From NCBI RefSeq assembly GCF_000959725.1, contig NZ_CP009322.1:1-64000 (forward strand): DNA of 64,000 nucleotides, read 5' to 3'. The notes under the pieces are model-generated. The model was given only the letters and a program-made list of their open reading frames with translations. It made no database searches and was not told where the DNA came from. This document shows, piece after piece, positions 36,596-45,714 of the stretch (its first letter is position 1; the number at the start of each line of letters is the position of its first letter). The translations under genes were made by a program, and so were the position numbers. This DNA is from Burkholderia gladioli. GTDB taxonomy: Bacteria; Pseudomonadota; Gammaproteobacteria; Burkholderiales; Burkholderiaceae.

Positions 36596-37881
36596 AGGCG
36601 CATTACGAGATCGTGGTGGTCGGCGCCGGGCCGGCCGGCTTGGCGGCCGCGCGCGCGGCTGCCGGCGCCGGCGCGCGCGTCGCGATCCTCGACGACAATC
36701 CACGAGCCGGCGGCCAGATCTGGCGCCAGGGGCCCGTGTTCGAACCCGCCGCGCCGCTGGTCGAATCGCTCGCGGCGCTGCGCGCGAGCAGCGTCGAGCT
36801 GATCGCGGGCGCGCGCGTGGTGGCCGCCCTGCCGGGTCGCGAACTGCTGGTCGAGCAGGCGTCTGCCGAGGCGGGTGGCGCGATCCTGGGCTACGACAAG
36901 CTGATCGTGGCCACCGGCGCGCGCGAGCTGTTGCTGCCCTTCGCCGGCTGGACCCTGCCGGGCGTGACCGGCGCGGGCGGCTTGCAGGCCCTGGTCAAGG
37001 GCGGCGTGCCGGTGCGTGGCGAACGGATCGTGATCGCGGGCAGCGGGCCTTTGCTGATCGCCGCGCTGGCGACGGCGCGCGAGGCGGGCGCAAACGTGCT
37101 TGCCGTGGTCGAGCAGGCGAGCGCGCGGGCCGTGCGCGGCTTCGCGCTGTCGCTGGCGGCCACGCCCTCGAAGCTGGTGCAGGCGGCGCGGCTCACGCGC
37201 GGCTTCATCGGCGTCGACTATCTGACGGGCGGCGTGCTGCGTGCCGCGCATGGCAGCGCGCGCGTCGAGGCCGCGACCATCGAGATCGAGGGGCGGCCGC
37301 GCGTGATCGAATGCGATCGGATCGCCTGCGGTTATGGGCTGGTGCCGAACCTGACGCTGCCGCTTGCGCTCGGCTGCGAGTTGCGCGACGGCGCGGTGGC
37401 GGTCGATGCGCGGCAGCGTACTTCCCGCGAGGCGGTGTTCGCGGCCGGCGAGAGCACGGGGATCGGCGGCATGGAACTGGCGCGCGCCGAGGGCGCCCTG
37501 GCGGGGCTGGCGGCGGCCGGCGTCGACGAGGGCGATCGGCGGGTTGCCGCGCTGATGCGCGAGCGCGAGGTGTGGCGAGGTTTCGCCGCGCGCGTCGCGC
37601 GGACCTTCGCGCTCGGTGATGCGGCTCGCGCCTTGCCGCCCGACGACACGGTGCTGTGCCGCTGCGAGGACGTCACGCTGGGCGCCGCGCGTGGTTATGC
37701 TGATGCGCGTGACGCGAAGCTGCAGACGCGTTGCGGCATGGGCGCCTGCCAAGGCCGCGTCTGCGGCGCGGCCGGTGCCGCATTGCTGGGCTGGCAGGAG
37801 GCCGCGATACCGCGCCCGCCGTTCTCGCCGGTTCGCATCGGCACGCTTGCCGCGCTGGCTGCCGACGAGCCGCTCCTATAA
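36592..37881 (+). CDS. NAD(P)/FAD subunit of D-hydroxyproline dehydrogenase (HcnB-like)
   Basis: 429 aa. N-terminal FAD motif VVVGAGPAGLAAARAAAGAGA, second nucleotide motif IVIAGSGPLLIAALATA, and a C-terminal BFD-like cluster domain CRCEDVTLGAARGY ... TRCGMGACQGRVCG. This is the usual layout of HcnB/OoxA-type subunits. The start (36592) overlaps the ferredoxin stop by 4 bp. It completes a heterotrimeric dehydrogenase with the two upstream genes. Confidence 0.9.
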   Translation: MKAHYEIVVVGAGPAGLAAARAAAGAGARVAILDDNPRAGGQIWRQGPVFEPAAPLVESLAALRASSVELIAGARVVAALPGRELLVEQASAEAGGAILGYDKLIVATGARELLLPFAGWTLPGVTGAGGLQALVKGGVPVRGERIVIAGSGPLLIAALATAREAGANVLAVVEQASARAVRGFALSLAATPSKLVQAARLTRGFIGVDYLTGGVLRAAHGSARVEAATIEIEGRPRVIECDRIACGYGLVPNLTLPLALGCELRDGAVAVDARQRTSREAVFAAGESTGIGGMELARAEGALAGLAAAGVDEGDRRVAALMREREVWRGFAARVARTFALGDAARALPPDDTVLCRCEDVTLGAARGYADARDAKLQTRCGMGACQGRVCGAAGAALLGWQEAAIPRPPFSPVRIGTLAALAADEPLL

Positions 37882-37917
37882 TCGACGCACGCGGATTTCC
37901 CGACTTTCTCCGGACTC

Positions 37918-38715
37918 ATGACCTCGCCCGCCGATTCCTCCTCGCCGCTGTTCGACGCGATCCGCCCGGCACCCGGCTCGGGCGACGGGCTCGACGCGAT
38001 GCTCGCGCATTTCGCGCAGCTCGCACCGGTGTTCGATGCCTTGCCCGATGTCGCCTTCTTCGTGAAGGACGTCGACGGCCGCTACGTGCTGGCCAATCGC
38101 ACGCTGGCGCAACGCTGCGGCTTCAAGGAGAAGCGCGAGCTCTACGGCAAGACCACCGAGGAAGTGTTTCCGCGCCGGTTCGGCCGCAACTATCTCGAGC
38201 AGGACATGGCGACCATCCATGCCGGCCAGCAACTGACCGACCAGCTCGAGCTGCATCTCTATCCGGGGCGGCAGCCGGGCTGGTGCCTGACCACCAAGGA
38301 GCCGCTGCGCGACGGGCTCGGCCGCGTGGTCGGGCTGGCGGGCATCTCGCGCGACCTGAAGGCCAACGAGGGCTCGCATCCGGCCTACAGCCGGCTGGCC
38401 GACGTGGTGCAGTACATCCAGGAGCACTACGTGCAGCCGCTCAACCTCAAGCACCTGGCCGAGATGGCCGGGATGTCGGTCGCGCAGCTCGAACGGTATT
38501 TCCACAAGGTGTTCCACCTGACGCCGCGCCAGGTGCTGCTGAAGACGCGGCTCGACGCGGCCACGGCCCTGCTCGTCACGCACGAGAAGGTGACCGATGT
38601 CGCCGCGCTTTGCGGCTATACCGATCACAGCGCGTTTTCGCGGCAGTTCAAGGCGACGGTGGGGGTGACGCCGACCGAGTACCGGATGACCTTGCAGGCG
38701 GAACGCGGGGCTTGA
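37918..38715 (+). CDS. PAS-AraC transcriptional regulator of the hydroxyproline operon
   Basis: 265 aa. An N-terminal PAS domain (about 35-150; DALPDVAFFVKDVDGRYVLANRTLAQRCG) precedes a C-terminal AraC double HTH (about 165-260; LNLKHLAEMAGMSVAQLERYFHKVFHLTPRQVLL and VTDVAALCGYTDHSAFSRQFKATVGVTPTEYR). It follows the dehydrogenase by 36 bp on the same strand and is probably co-transcribed. Hydroxyproline clusters of pseudomonads also carry an AraC-type activator, which supports the assignment; the PAS ligand is unknown. Confidence 0.88.
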   Translation: MTSPADSSSPLFDAIRPAPGSGDGLDAMLAHFAQLAPVFDALPDVAFFVKDVDGRYVLANRTLAQRCGFKEKRELYGKTTEEVFPRRFGRNYLEQDMATIHAGQQLTDQLELHLYPGRQPGWCLTTKEPLRDGLGRVVGLAGISRDLKANEGSHPAYSRLADVVQYIQEHYVQPLNLKHLAEMAGMSVAQLERYFHKVFHLTPRQVLLKTRLDAATALLVTHEKVTDVAALCGYTDHSAFSRQFKATVGVTPTEYRMTLQAERGA

Positions 38716-38872
38716 GGGAACGTGGCGGCGGGTGTTGTGCCGCTTTGGTGTGATTGCGCAACTAACGGTCTAGCCGGCGGGCGCCAGCCAATGAAGACCT
38801 CGGACCGAGAACGCCTTGGTCAGGGTTCGTCAGGAAAACGTCGGGAAGGTAAAACAGAGCCGGGCAGCCGGC

Positions 38873-39130
38873 TCAACGAAATCCGAGGCCCTTGAGGACG
38901 GCGCTGCCGTCGGCGGTCAGGCGTACCAGCGGCGCGGCGCCGTCGCCCACCATTTCGACCAGGCCCGCTTCCTCCAGTGCCGGCAGCTCCGGCTTGGCGT
39001 TGGCGGCGATCGGTGAGTGCAGCAGCACCAGCAAGGTGGCGATCTCGTGATGGCTCAAAAGACGACGCAGCATCGTCTTCGGACGTGACGGGGGGCTGGC
39101 CGGGCGGCCGGATGCATCGTTGGCGCTCAT
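38873..39130 (-). CDS. Small winged-helix-like protein (85 aa)
   Basis: The start at 39130 is preceded by GGAGG five bases upstream. An N-terminal basic/Pro-rich stretch (about 1-22) is followed by a helix-rich domain, MLRRLLSHHEIATLLVLLHS ... ALEEAGLVEMV ... LVRLTADGSAVLKGL, which reads like a MarR/winged-helix fold without an obvious recognition-helix signature. I cannot name it. A PmrA/QseB-type box is 59 bp upstream, suggesting control by an OmpR-family regulator, perhaps the one at 10.6 kb. Confidence 0.65.
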   Translation of the reverse strand: MSANDASGRPASPPSRPKTMLRRLLSHHEIATLLVLLHSPIAANAKPELPALEEAGLVEMVGDGAAPLVRLTADGSAVLKGLGFR

Positions 39131-39442
39131 TGCAACCTCCAATTCTTCTATCTTGAAAAACGATTGGAGCGGATGGTGCCGCCCGAGACTTAAACGATTC
39201 TTAAAATCGGGACGGTCCGGGGAATTGCAAGAGGTACCTATCGTTACGCACTGTAACGGCGTCGGCGGGGCGCGCGGCGATGCTGCACCGCGGGTGCCGC
39301 GTCAAGGCCCGGCCCGCCGCGGGAAGCGGGCCTTGGGACGGGACGGTTTGCTGCGGACGGTTTCATTACGGCCGGAAAGTTGCGTCCGCGACAAGAGATT
39401 CTTGAAGCCGGCGGCAGCAGCGAGCCGCCGTCGGCCCAATCC
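39131..39442. other. Intergenic region before the small wHTH-like gene
   Basis: 312 bp. Contains the PmrA/QseB-like box at 39189-39205 and an imperfect GC-rich hairpin (about 39303-39336, CAAGGCCC ... GGGCCTTG) that may end quiC transcription. No gene seen. Confidence 0.45.
39189..39205 (-). promoter_or_regulatory. PmrA/QseB-type box, best match in window
   Basis: Minus strand TTTAAG-AATCG-TTTAAG, an exact fit to HTTAAK-N5-HTTAAK, 59 bp upstream of the 85-aa gene start, an activating distance. Confidence 0.6.
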
Positions 39443-41335
39443 TCATTTTTTCCTCTGCGCCTGGGCCGCCAGCCGCACCGCGGTGTTCGCGGCGCCATAA
39501 CCATCGTAGCCGCCGCGCCGCTCGACGATCTCGAACGAAAAGCGCTCGTCCACCAGTTCTGTATACGCATGCAGGAATTCGCCGCCCTGCTCGTCGCGGT
39601 CGTACAGCAGGTGGTGACGGCACAGCGTGTCGACGAAATCGTCGGGCAGGGCGTAGCGCGCGGCCAGGTCGTCGTAGTAATTACGCGGCACGCGCAGGAA
39701 GGCGACGCCGTCGGCGGCTGCCTCGGCCACCGCGCGCACGATGTCGTCGGTGCGGAACGCCACGTGGTTGAGGCCCGAGCCGTGATAGCGGTTCAGCGAT
39801 TCGAATACGGCCGTGTGGCGATCCACCGAGGCGTTGAGCGCGATCCGCACGCTGCCGTCCGGGCTGCGCACCGCGCGGCTGCGCATCAGCCCGTAGGGAT
39901 CGGGCACCAGCCAGCTCTTCTCGGCCTCGAAGCCGAATGCGGTGCGGAAGAACAGCACCCAGGTATCGAGCGCGTCGGCCGGCAGCGCCAGGCAGACATG
40001 GTCGATGCCGGTCAGCGGGCCGACTTCCACCGGGCCGTCCACGTCGGTCAGCACGAAATCCGATTCATAGAGCGTCGGCGCGCCCGGCGTCTCGTCGACG
40101 AAATAGTCGAGGCTGCCGTCGGGTGCCTGCACGCCGGGCACCACGCGCTCGTTCGGTCCGACGCGGCCCGAGAACGGCGCGAAGCCGAAGCTCGCCGCGC
40201 GCTCGAAGGCCAGCTTCGCGTCGTCGACCTGGAAGGCCGAGGCGCACAGCGACAGCCCATGTCGCTGGAAGAACGCGTCGGCGAAGGAATCGGGCTCGGC
40301 GTTCAGCACGATCGAGGCGGCGCCGTGCTGGTAGAGCATCACGTTCTTCGAGCGATGGCGGCCGGCCAGCCGGAAGCGCAGCTTGCCGAGCCAGTCGGCC
40401 ACCTTTGCGGCCGCGCTCGCGTCCACCGCGAATTCGATGAACTTGAAGCCGACGTGGGCCGGCGCGGCGGGCGGCGCGAACAGTGGCTGGTCGGCGGCGG
40501 GAGCACGGCCCTCGGCGGCCAGGCGCAGGCGCGTGATGTCTTCCAGGTGATGCAGCGAGCGCAGCCCGTCGGCCGCCGTGATCGCGGTGGGCGCGGCGCG
40601 GAAGCCGTCGTTGAAGATCTCCAGCGAAAGCGGCCCGCTGAAACCCGATTCGATCACGCGCGCCGTGAAGCGTGCCAGGTCGAAGTCGCCCTGGCCGGGG
40701 AAGGAGCGGTAATGGCGGCTCCATTCGAGCACGTCCATCGCCAGCTTCGGCGCGTCGGCGATCTGCACGAAGGCGATGCGATCGCCGGGGATGCGCGCGA
40801 TGCCGTCGGGATCGTCATCGAGCGAGAGCGTGTGGAAGCTGTCGAGCGCGAGGCCCAGGTGCGGGCTGTTCACCGCGTCGACCAAGCGCCAGGCGTGGCC
40901 GTAGGTCTTCACCACGCGGCCCCAGGCCAGCGCCTCGTAGGCGGCGATCACATTGGCGCCGCGCGCGGCTTCGGCCAGGGCGCCGAGCTGGTCCACCAGC
41001 AGCGCCTCGTCGGCGATGGTTTGCGGCGAGACGTTGCTGCAGACCAGGATGCGATCGGTGCCCAGCGCGTGCATCAGGTCGAACTTGCGGCGCGCGCGCT
41101 CCAGGTTGCGCGCGAGCTGTTCGGCGCCGACGCCCTCGAAATCGCGGAACGGCTGGAACAGCACGATCTCGAGGCCGAGATCGGCGGCGATCCCGCGCAC
41201 ATCGGCGGGTGAACCGTCGAAGTAGAGCAGGTCGTTTTCGAAGATCTCGACGCCGTCGAAGCCGGCCGCCGCGATCGCCTTGAGTTTCTCGACCAGCGTG
41301 CCGGCCAGCGACACGGTGGCAATCGAACGCTTCAT
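39443..41335 (-). CDS. quiC: 3-dehydroshikimate dehydratase (QuiC type, two-domain)
   Basis: 630 aa. Residues 1-285 form an AP-endonuclease-like TIM barrel; 290-630 form a 4-hydroxyphenylpyruvate dioxygenase-like VOC domain. The metal ligands of QuiC1 dehydratases are in place: Glu134 (AYEALAWG), Asp165 (LALDSFH), Gln191 (VQIADAP) and Glu239 (SLEIFND); His168 is also conserved. It converts 3-dehydroshikimate to protocatechuate in quinate/shikimate catabolism. Divergent from aroQ-quinate dehydrogenase-permease, which supply its substrate. The downstream ring-cleavage genes are not in the window. Confidence 0.94.
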   Translation of the reverse strand: MKRSIATVSLAGTLVEKLKAIAAAGFDGVEIFENDLLYFDGSPADVRGIAADLGLEIVLFQPFRDFEGVGAEQLARNLERARRKFDLMHALGTDRILVCSNVSPQTIADEALLVDQLGALAEAARGANVIAAYEALAWGRVVKTYGHAWRLVDAVNSPHLGLALDSFHTLSLDDDPDGIARIPGDRIAFVQIADAPKLAMDVLEWSRHYRSFPGQGDFDLARFTARVIESGFSGPLSLEIFNDGFRAAPTAITAADGLRSLHHLEDITRLRLAAEGRAPAADQPLFAPPAAPAHVGFKFIEFAVDASAAAKVADWLGKLRFRLAGRHRSKNVMLYQHGAASIVLNAEPDSFADAFFQRHGLSLCASAFQVDDAKLAFERAASFGFAPFSGRVGPNERVVPGVQAPDGSLDYFVDETPGAPTLYESDFVLTDVDGPVEVGPLTGIDHVCLALPADALDTWVLFFRTAFGFEAEKSWLVPDPYGLMRSRAVRSPDGSVRIALNASVDRHTAVFESLNRYHGSGLNHVAFRTDDIVRAVAEAAADGVAFLRVPRNYYDDLAARYALPDDFVDTLCRHHLLYDRDEQGGEFLHAYTELVDERFSFEIVERRGGYDGYGAANTAVRLAAQAQRKK

Positions 41336-41594
41336 GAGCGAATTCCTGCAGGAAAGCTCGGAAATGGCGACAACGGACGAAAAGGTTAATTCCGGGGCCG
41401 TTCGTTAATCGCACAAGTTCCCGATTCTATTGAATTAGATTGTCGGATTATACAAACTAACTAGATGGTACAAATAAGCATAAACCCCGAAAGACAAGCC
41501 GCGTGCGCCTGGCGCACACTTGCGCCACCTCAAAAAGTTTGTGAGGGTGCGTCGTGGCCACGCGATACGCCCCGTTTCCCGGAGTCTGCTTGTG
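41336..41594. promoter_or_regulatory. quiC-aroQ divergent promoter
   Basis: 259 bp, AT-rich at 41400-41480. Two TACAAA direct repeats 18 bp apart (41451-41456, 41469-41474) flank ACTAACTAGATGG. No regulator gene is adjacent, so the controlling protein is encoded elsewhere. Confidence 0.4.
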
Positions 41595-42047
41595 ATGTCG
41601 AAGCCAAAGGTCCTGGTGCTGAACGGACCGAACCTGAACCTGCTGGGTACCCGCCAGCCGCATATCTACGGCGCCGAGACGCTGGCCGACGTGGAGCAGC
41701 GCTGCGTCGAGGCAGCCGCCGCGCTCGGCCTGGAGATCGAGTTCCGCCAGTCGAACGCCGAGCACCAGTTGATCGACTGGCTGCACGAGGCACGCACGCG
41801 CATCGCCGGCGTGGTGATCAACCCGGCCGGCTATACGCATACCTCGGTGGCGCTGGCCGACGCGCTCGCCGGGATCGACAAGCCCGTGATCGAGGTGCAT
41901 ATCTCGAACGTCCATCGGCGCGAGGCGTTCCGCCACCATTCCTATGTGTCGCTGGTCGCGCAGGGCGTGATCTGCGGCTGCGGGACCGAGGGTTACGTAT
42001 TCGCGCTGCAGCGGCTCGCCACCTTGTTGAAGGAGGTGGCGCGATGA
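41595..42047 (+). CDS. aroQ: Type II 3-dehydroquinate dehydratase
   Basis: 150 aa, the standard length. Family features are [20 protein letters not shown] (catalytic Arg/Tyr loop), [16 protein letters not shown] and [17 protein letters not shown] with the catalytic His. It interconverts 3-dehydroquinate and 3-dehydroshikimate. Start at 41595, with GGAG 11 bases upstream. Position in an operon with quinate/shikimate dehydrogenase, opposite quiC, indicates a catabolic rather than biosynthetic role. Overlaps the next gene by 4 bp. Confidence 0.94.
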   Translation: MSKPKVLVLNGPNLNLLGTRQPHIYGAETLADVEQRCVEAAAALGLEIEFRQSNAEHQLIDWLHEARTRIAGVVINPAGYTHTSVALADALAGIDKPVIEVHISNVHRREAFRHHSYVSLVAQGVICGCGTEGYVFALQRLATLLKEVAR

Positions 42048-42898
42048 GCGGCCAGTCGTTCCTGATCGGCTTGATCGGGCAGGGGATCGGCGGCTCGCTG
42101 TCGCCGGCGATGCACGAGCGCGAAGGCCGCCTGCAGGGCTTCAACTATGTATACAGGCGCCTCGATCTCGACGTGCTGGGCCTGTCGGTCGACGCGCTGC
42201 CCGAACTGCTCGATACCGCCGAGCGCATGGGCTACGACGGCCTGAACATCACCCACCCCTGCAAGCAGCGCGTGATCGCGCATCTCGACTCGCTGTCCGA
42301 CGATGCGCGAGCGCTGGGCGCGGTCAACACGGTGCGCTTCGCCGACGGCAAGCGCAGCGGCCACAACACCGATTGGTCGGGCTTCGCGAAATCGTTCCGG
42401 CGCGGCCTGGCCGGCGTGTCGATGGCGCGCGTGGTGCAGCTCGGCGCCGGCGGCGCGGGTGCGGCGGTCGCCCATGCCGCGCTGATGCTCGGCGCCGAGG
42501 CGCTGACGATCTTTGACGTCGAACCCTCGCGCGCCGCATCGCTGGCCGCCGAACTGCAAGCGCGCTTCCCGGCGGCGACGGTGACGGCGGGCAGCGCGCT
42601 CGACGCGGCGATGGCCGCCGCCACCGGCCTGATCCACGCCACGCCCACCGGCATGGCCAAGCACCCGGGCCTGCCGCTGCCGGCCCGGCTGCTCGAGGCC
42701 AAGCCCTGGGTGGCCGACATCGTCTATTTCCCGCTCGAGACCGAGCTGGTGCGCGTGGCGCGCGAGCTCGGCTGCCGGACCTTGCCGGGCGGCGGGATGG
42801 CGGTCTACCAGGCGGTCGACGCGTTCGAGATCTTCACCGGTCGCGAACCCGACGCCGAACGCATGTTCTCGCACTTCGAATCACTCGTCGGACGCTGA
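42044..42898 (+). CDS. NAD-dependent quinate/shikimate dehydrogenase
   Basis: 284 aa, AroE family. Catalytic Lys74 ([10 protein letters not shown]) and Asp110 (GHNTDWSGF) are present. The nucleotide site is [14 protein letters not shown] with an acidic residue at the ribose position (IFDVEPSRA, Asp158) instead of the NRT of NADP-dependent AroE, pointing to NAD+ and hence to catabolic oxidation. The NITHPCKQ form is that of QsuD-type enzymes that use quinate and shikimate. Second gene of the aroQ operon. Confidence 0.9.
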   Translation: MSGQSFLIGLIGQGIGGSLSPAMHEREGRLQGFNYVYRRLDLDVLGLSVDALPELLDTAERMGYDGLNITHPCKQRVIAHLDSLSDDARALGAVNTVRFADGKRSGHNTDWSGFAKSFRRGLAGVSMARVVQLGAGGAGAAVAHAALMLGAEALTIFDVEPSRAASLAAELQARFPAATVTAGSALDAAMAAATGLIHATPTGMAKHPGLPLPARLLEAKPWVADIVYFPLETELVRVARELGCRTLPGGGMAVYQAVDAFEIFTGREPDAERMFSHFESLVGR

Positions 42899-42933
42899 GA
42901 CGTCACGACCACGACAACAACCAGGAGACTTCG

Positions 42934-44271
42934 ATGCAGCAACCTTCCCAACCGTCCGCTACGGTCGTTTCCGCGTCGGCCGCGGGCAGCCTGCGCCGTT
43001 CCTCGGCGCGTTACCGGATCCTCGCGCTGCTGGCGATCGGCACCATGATCAACTACCTCGATCGCACCGTGCTGGGCGTGGCGGCGCCGGGGCTGACCAA
43101 GGAGCTCGGCATCGGCGCGGCGGTGATGGGGATCATGTTCTCGTCGTTCTCCTGGACCTACGTGATCGCCCAGGTGCCGGGCGGGCTGTTCCTCGACCGT
43201 TTCGGCAGCAAGATCACCTATTTCCTGTCGATGACCTTCTGGTCGCTGTGCACGCTGCTGCAGGGTTTCGTCGGCGGCGTCGGCACCCTGCTGGCCTGCC
43301 GCCTCGGCCTGGGCCTCAGCGAGGCGCCGTGCTTCCCGACCAATAGCCGGGTGGTCGCCACCTGGTTCCCGCAGAAGGAACGCGCGATGGCCACCGGCAC
43401 CTACACGGTCGGCGAATACATCGGGCTGGCCTTCCTGAGCCCGGTGCTGTTCGCGCTGATGGGGGCGTTCGGCTGGCGTTCGCTGTTCTGGGTGGTGGGC
43501 GCGGTCGGCATCCTGTTCGGCCTCGCCTGGCTGCGCCTGTATCGCGAGCCGCGCGACCATCCGGCCGCTAACGCGGCCGAGCTGGCCTATATCGCCGAGG
43601 GCGGCGGCCTGATCGACGGCGAGGCGAAGGCGAACAAGCCGGGGCAGTCGAAGTTCAGCTGGGCGATGGCCGGCAGGCTGCTGAGGAAGCGCCAACTGGC
43701 CGGCATCTGCCTGGGCCAGTTCGCCGGCAACTCGACCCTGGTGTTCTTCCTCACCTGGTTTCCGACCTATCTCGCCACGGAACGCCACATGGCCTGGCTC
43801 AAGATCGGCTTTTTCGCGGTGATGCCCTTCATCGCGGCGTCGATCGGCGTGATGTTCGGCGGCATTTTTTCCGATTACTTGCTGCGACGGGGCAAGTCGG
43901 CCAACGTGGCGCGCAAGCTGCCGATCATCGCCGGGCTGCTGCTGGCCTCGACCATCGTGCTGGCCAACTACGTAGAGAGCAACGAGGCCGTGATCGCGAT
44001 CATGTCGGTGGCCTTCTTCGCACAGGGCATGGCCGCGCTGGGCTGGACCCTGGTGTCCGACATCGCGCCGGAAGGCCTGCTCGGCGTGACCGGCGGCATC
44101 TTCAACCTCGCGGCCAACCTGGCGGGCATCATCACGCCGCTGGTGGTCGGTTTCATCGTCGCCTCGACGGGCTCCTTCGTCGGCGCGCTGGCCTTCATCG
44201 GCGTGATCGCGCTGATCGGCGCGCTGTCGTACATCTTCATCGTCGGCGACATCAAGCGGATCGTGCTGTAA
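42934..44271 (+). CDS. MFS permease, probable quinate/shikimate importer
   Basis: 445 aa, ACS-type MFS with about 12 TM segments: INYLDRTVLGVAAPGL in TM1, GGLFLDRFGSKITYF after TM2 and GLGLSEAPCFPTNSRVVATWFP in TM4. AGGAG precedes the ATG. It shares its layout with the aldarate permease at 12.7 kb but has a different operon. Co-transcription with aroQ and the quinate dehydrogenase implies import of quinate or shikimate. Confidence 0.87.
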   Translation: MQQPSQPSATVVSASAAGSLRRSSARYRILALLAIGTMINYLDRTVLGVAAPGLTKELGIGAAVMGIMFSSFSWTYVIAQVPGGLFLDRFGSKITYFLSMTFWSLCTLLQGFVGGVGTLLACRLGLGLSEAPCFPTNSRVVATWFPQKERAMATGTYTVGEYIGLAFLSPVLFALMGAFGWRSLFWVVGAVGILFGLAWLRLYREPRDHPAANAAELAYIAEGGGLIDGEAKANKPGQSKFSWAMAGRLLRKRQLAGICLGQFAGNSTLVFFLTWFPTYLATERHMAWLKIGFFAVMPFIAASIGVMFGGIFSDYLLRRGKSANVARKLPIIAGLLLASTIVLANYVESNEAVIAIMSVAFFAQGMAALGWTLVSDIAPEGLLGVTGGIFNLAANLAGIITPLVVGFIVASTGSFVGALAFIGVIALIGALSYIFIVGDIKRIVL

Positions 44272-44301
44272 TCGTTCTCCACTCGAACAGCACGAATTCT
44301 T

Positions 44302-44334
44302 GCCCGGCCCGCGCGAGCGGCGCCGGGTTTTTTT
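44302..44334 (+). terminator. Terminator of the quinate operon
   Basis: CCCGGC ... GCCGGG hairpin with a T7 tail, 30 bp after the permease stop and convergent with phnW. Confidence 0.85.
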
Positions 44335-44347
44335 ATGGGCTCGCGGC

Positions 44348-45460
44348 TCAGCGTACCGAGATCCCGAGCCGCTCGAGCACGGCCGCGATGGCGGCGACGG
44401 CGCGGCGGATCTGCCCGGCGTCGATCGCGCCAATGCAGCCCACGCGGAAGGTGTCGACCTCGGTGAGCTTGCCCGGGTAGAGCACGAAGCCGGCATCGCG
44501 CACGGCCGCGTAGAAGGCGTTGAAGTCGTAGCGCGGATCGCGCGGCGCGTGGAAGGTGACGATCACCGGTGCCTGCACGGCGGCGTCGAGCAAGGGCGTG
44601 AAGCCCAGCGCGCGCATGCCTTCGATCAAGGCCGCGCAGTTGGCCGCGTAGCGCGCGCCGCGTGCCGGCAGCCCGCCTTGTTCCCGGTATTGGGCGAGCG
44701 CTTCGTGCAACGCCGCGACCACATGCGTCGGCGGCGTGAAGCGCCACTGCCCGGTGCGCCGCAGGTAGGCATGCTGGTCGTGCAGGTCGAGCGCGAGCGA
44801 GGGCGAGCGGCCCGCGCAATCCTCCAGCAGCGCCTGCCTGACGATCACGAAACCCATGCCCGGCACGCCTTCCAGGCACTTGCCGCTGGCCGAGACCAGC
44901 GCGTCGATGCCGTTGGCAGCCACCTCGACGGGCAGCGCGCCGAACGAGCTCATCGCGTCGACGATCAGCGGCTTGCCGTGCCGTGCGCAGACCGCGGCGA
45001 TCCGCGCGAGCGGATTGAGGATGCCGGCGCTGGTCTCCAGGTGCACCAGCGCGACATGCGTGATGCGCGGCTCGCGGGCGAGCAGGGCGTCGATCGCCTC
45101 GGCGCTGGCGGCCTCGTGCTCGGCGAACGGCAGCTCGATGGCCTCGATCCCGAGCCGGCCGAGGATCTTCAGGATCCGCGCGCAGTAGGCGCCGTGGTTG
45201 GGCACCAGCACCACCCCGTCGCGCGGCACCAGGGTGCCGAGCGCCGCTTCCACCGCGAAGGTGCCGCTGCCCTGCAGGGGCACGCAGGTGTAGCCCGCAT
45301 CGCCGCCGGCGATCCGGACCAGGTCCTCGCAGAGCGTTTGCGTCAGACGATTGAAGGCCGCGTCCCACGAGCCCCAGTCGTGCAGCATCGCCCGGCGCGT
45401 GGCCGGCGACGTGGTCAGCGGGCCGGGCGTCAGAAGAATCGGGTCGTTGTCGGGAATCAC
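44348..45460 (-). CDS. phnW: 2-aminoethylphosphonate--pyruvate transaminase
   Basis: 370 aa from a GTG start at 45460 with AGGAGGCAAC in front; the longer ATG frame lacks a site. PLP class V fold: [15 protein letters not shown] opening, [14 protein letters not shown], Asp168 ([10 protein letters not shown]) and Schiff-base Lys194 ([12 protein letters not shown]). It converts 2-aminoethylphosphonate and pyruvate to phosphonoacetaldehyde and alanine. Divergent from the AEP importer operon. No phnX (phosphonatase) or phnY (dehydrogenase) lies in the window to process the aldehyde. Confidence 0.94.
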   Translation of the reverse strand: MIPDNDPILLTPGPLTTSPATRRAMLHDWGSWDAAFNRLTQTLCEDLVRIAGGDAGYTCVPLQGSGTFAVEAALGTLVPRDGVVLVPNHGAYCARILKILGRLGIEAIELPFAEHEAASAEAIDALLAREPRITHVALVHLETSAGILNPLARIAAVCARHGKPLIVDAMSSFGALPVEVAANGIDALVSASGKCLEGVPGMGFVIVRQALLEDCAGRSPSLALDLHDQHAYLRRTGQWRFTPPTHVVAALHEALAQYREQGGLPARGARYAANCAALIEGMRALGFTPLLDAAVQAPVIVTFHAPRDPRYDFNAFYAAVRDAGFVLYPGKLTEVDTFRVGCIGAIDAGQIRRAVAAIAAVLERLGISVR

Positions 45461-45714
45461 GTTGCCTCCTGGCTGAAAAGGTCGGCGCGCCACGGTCGGC
45501 GCACCGGATGCTTCGCATCGTAGTGGCAAAATGTGTCATTTTTTGGAATTCGTTGGTGTCGTCATTGAGTTGTCATCGAAGCCTGTGATGCTTCGCCTGC
45601 TGCCGGGGCGACCGCTGCCGGCAGCGCGAAACCGGGCCGAACGCGGGCCCGTGACGACGACAGGCGCCGGCGGGAGTCCGGCCCGACTTTGTATCCGCCC
45701 TACGGAGAAGCGAG
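45461..45714. promoter_or_regulatory. phnW / AEP importer divergent promoter
   Basis: 254 bp. Three GTCAT elements in a short AT-rich stretch (45535-45539, 45561-45565, 45572-45576) near the phnW side. No regulator gene adjoins the operon. Confidence 0.35.
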
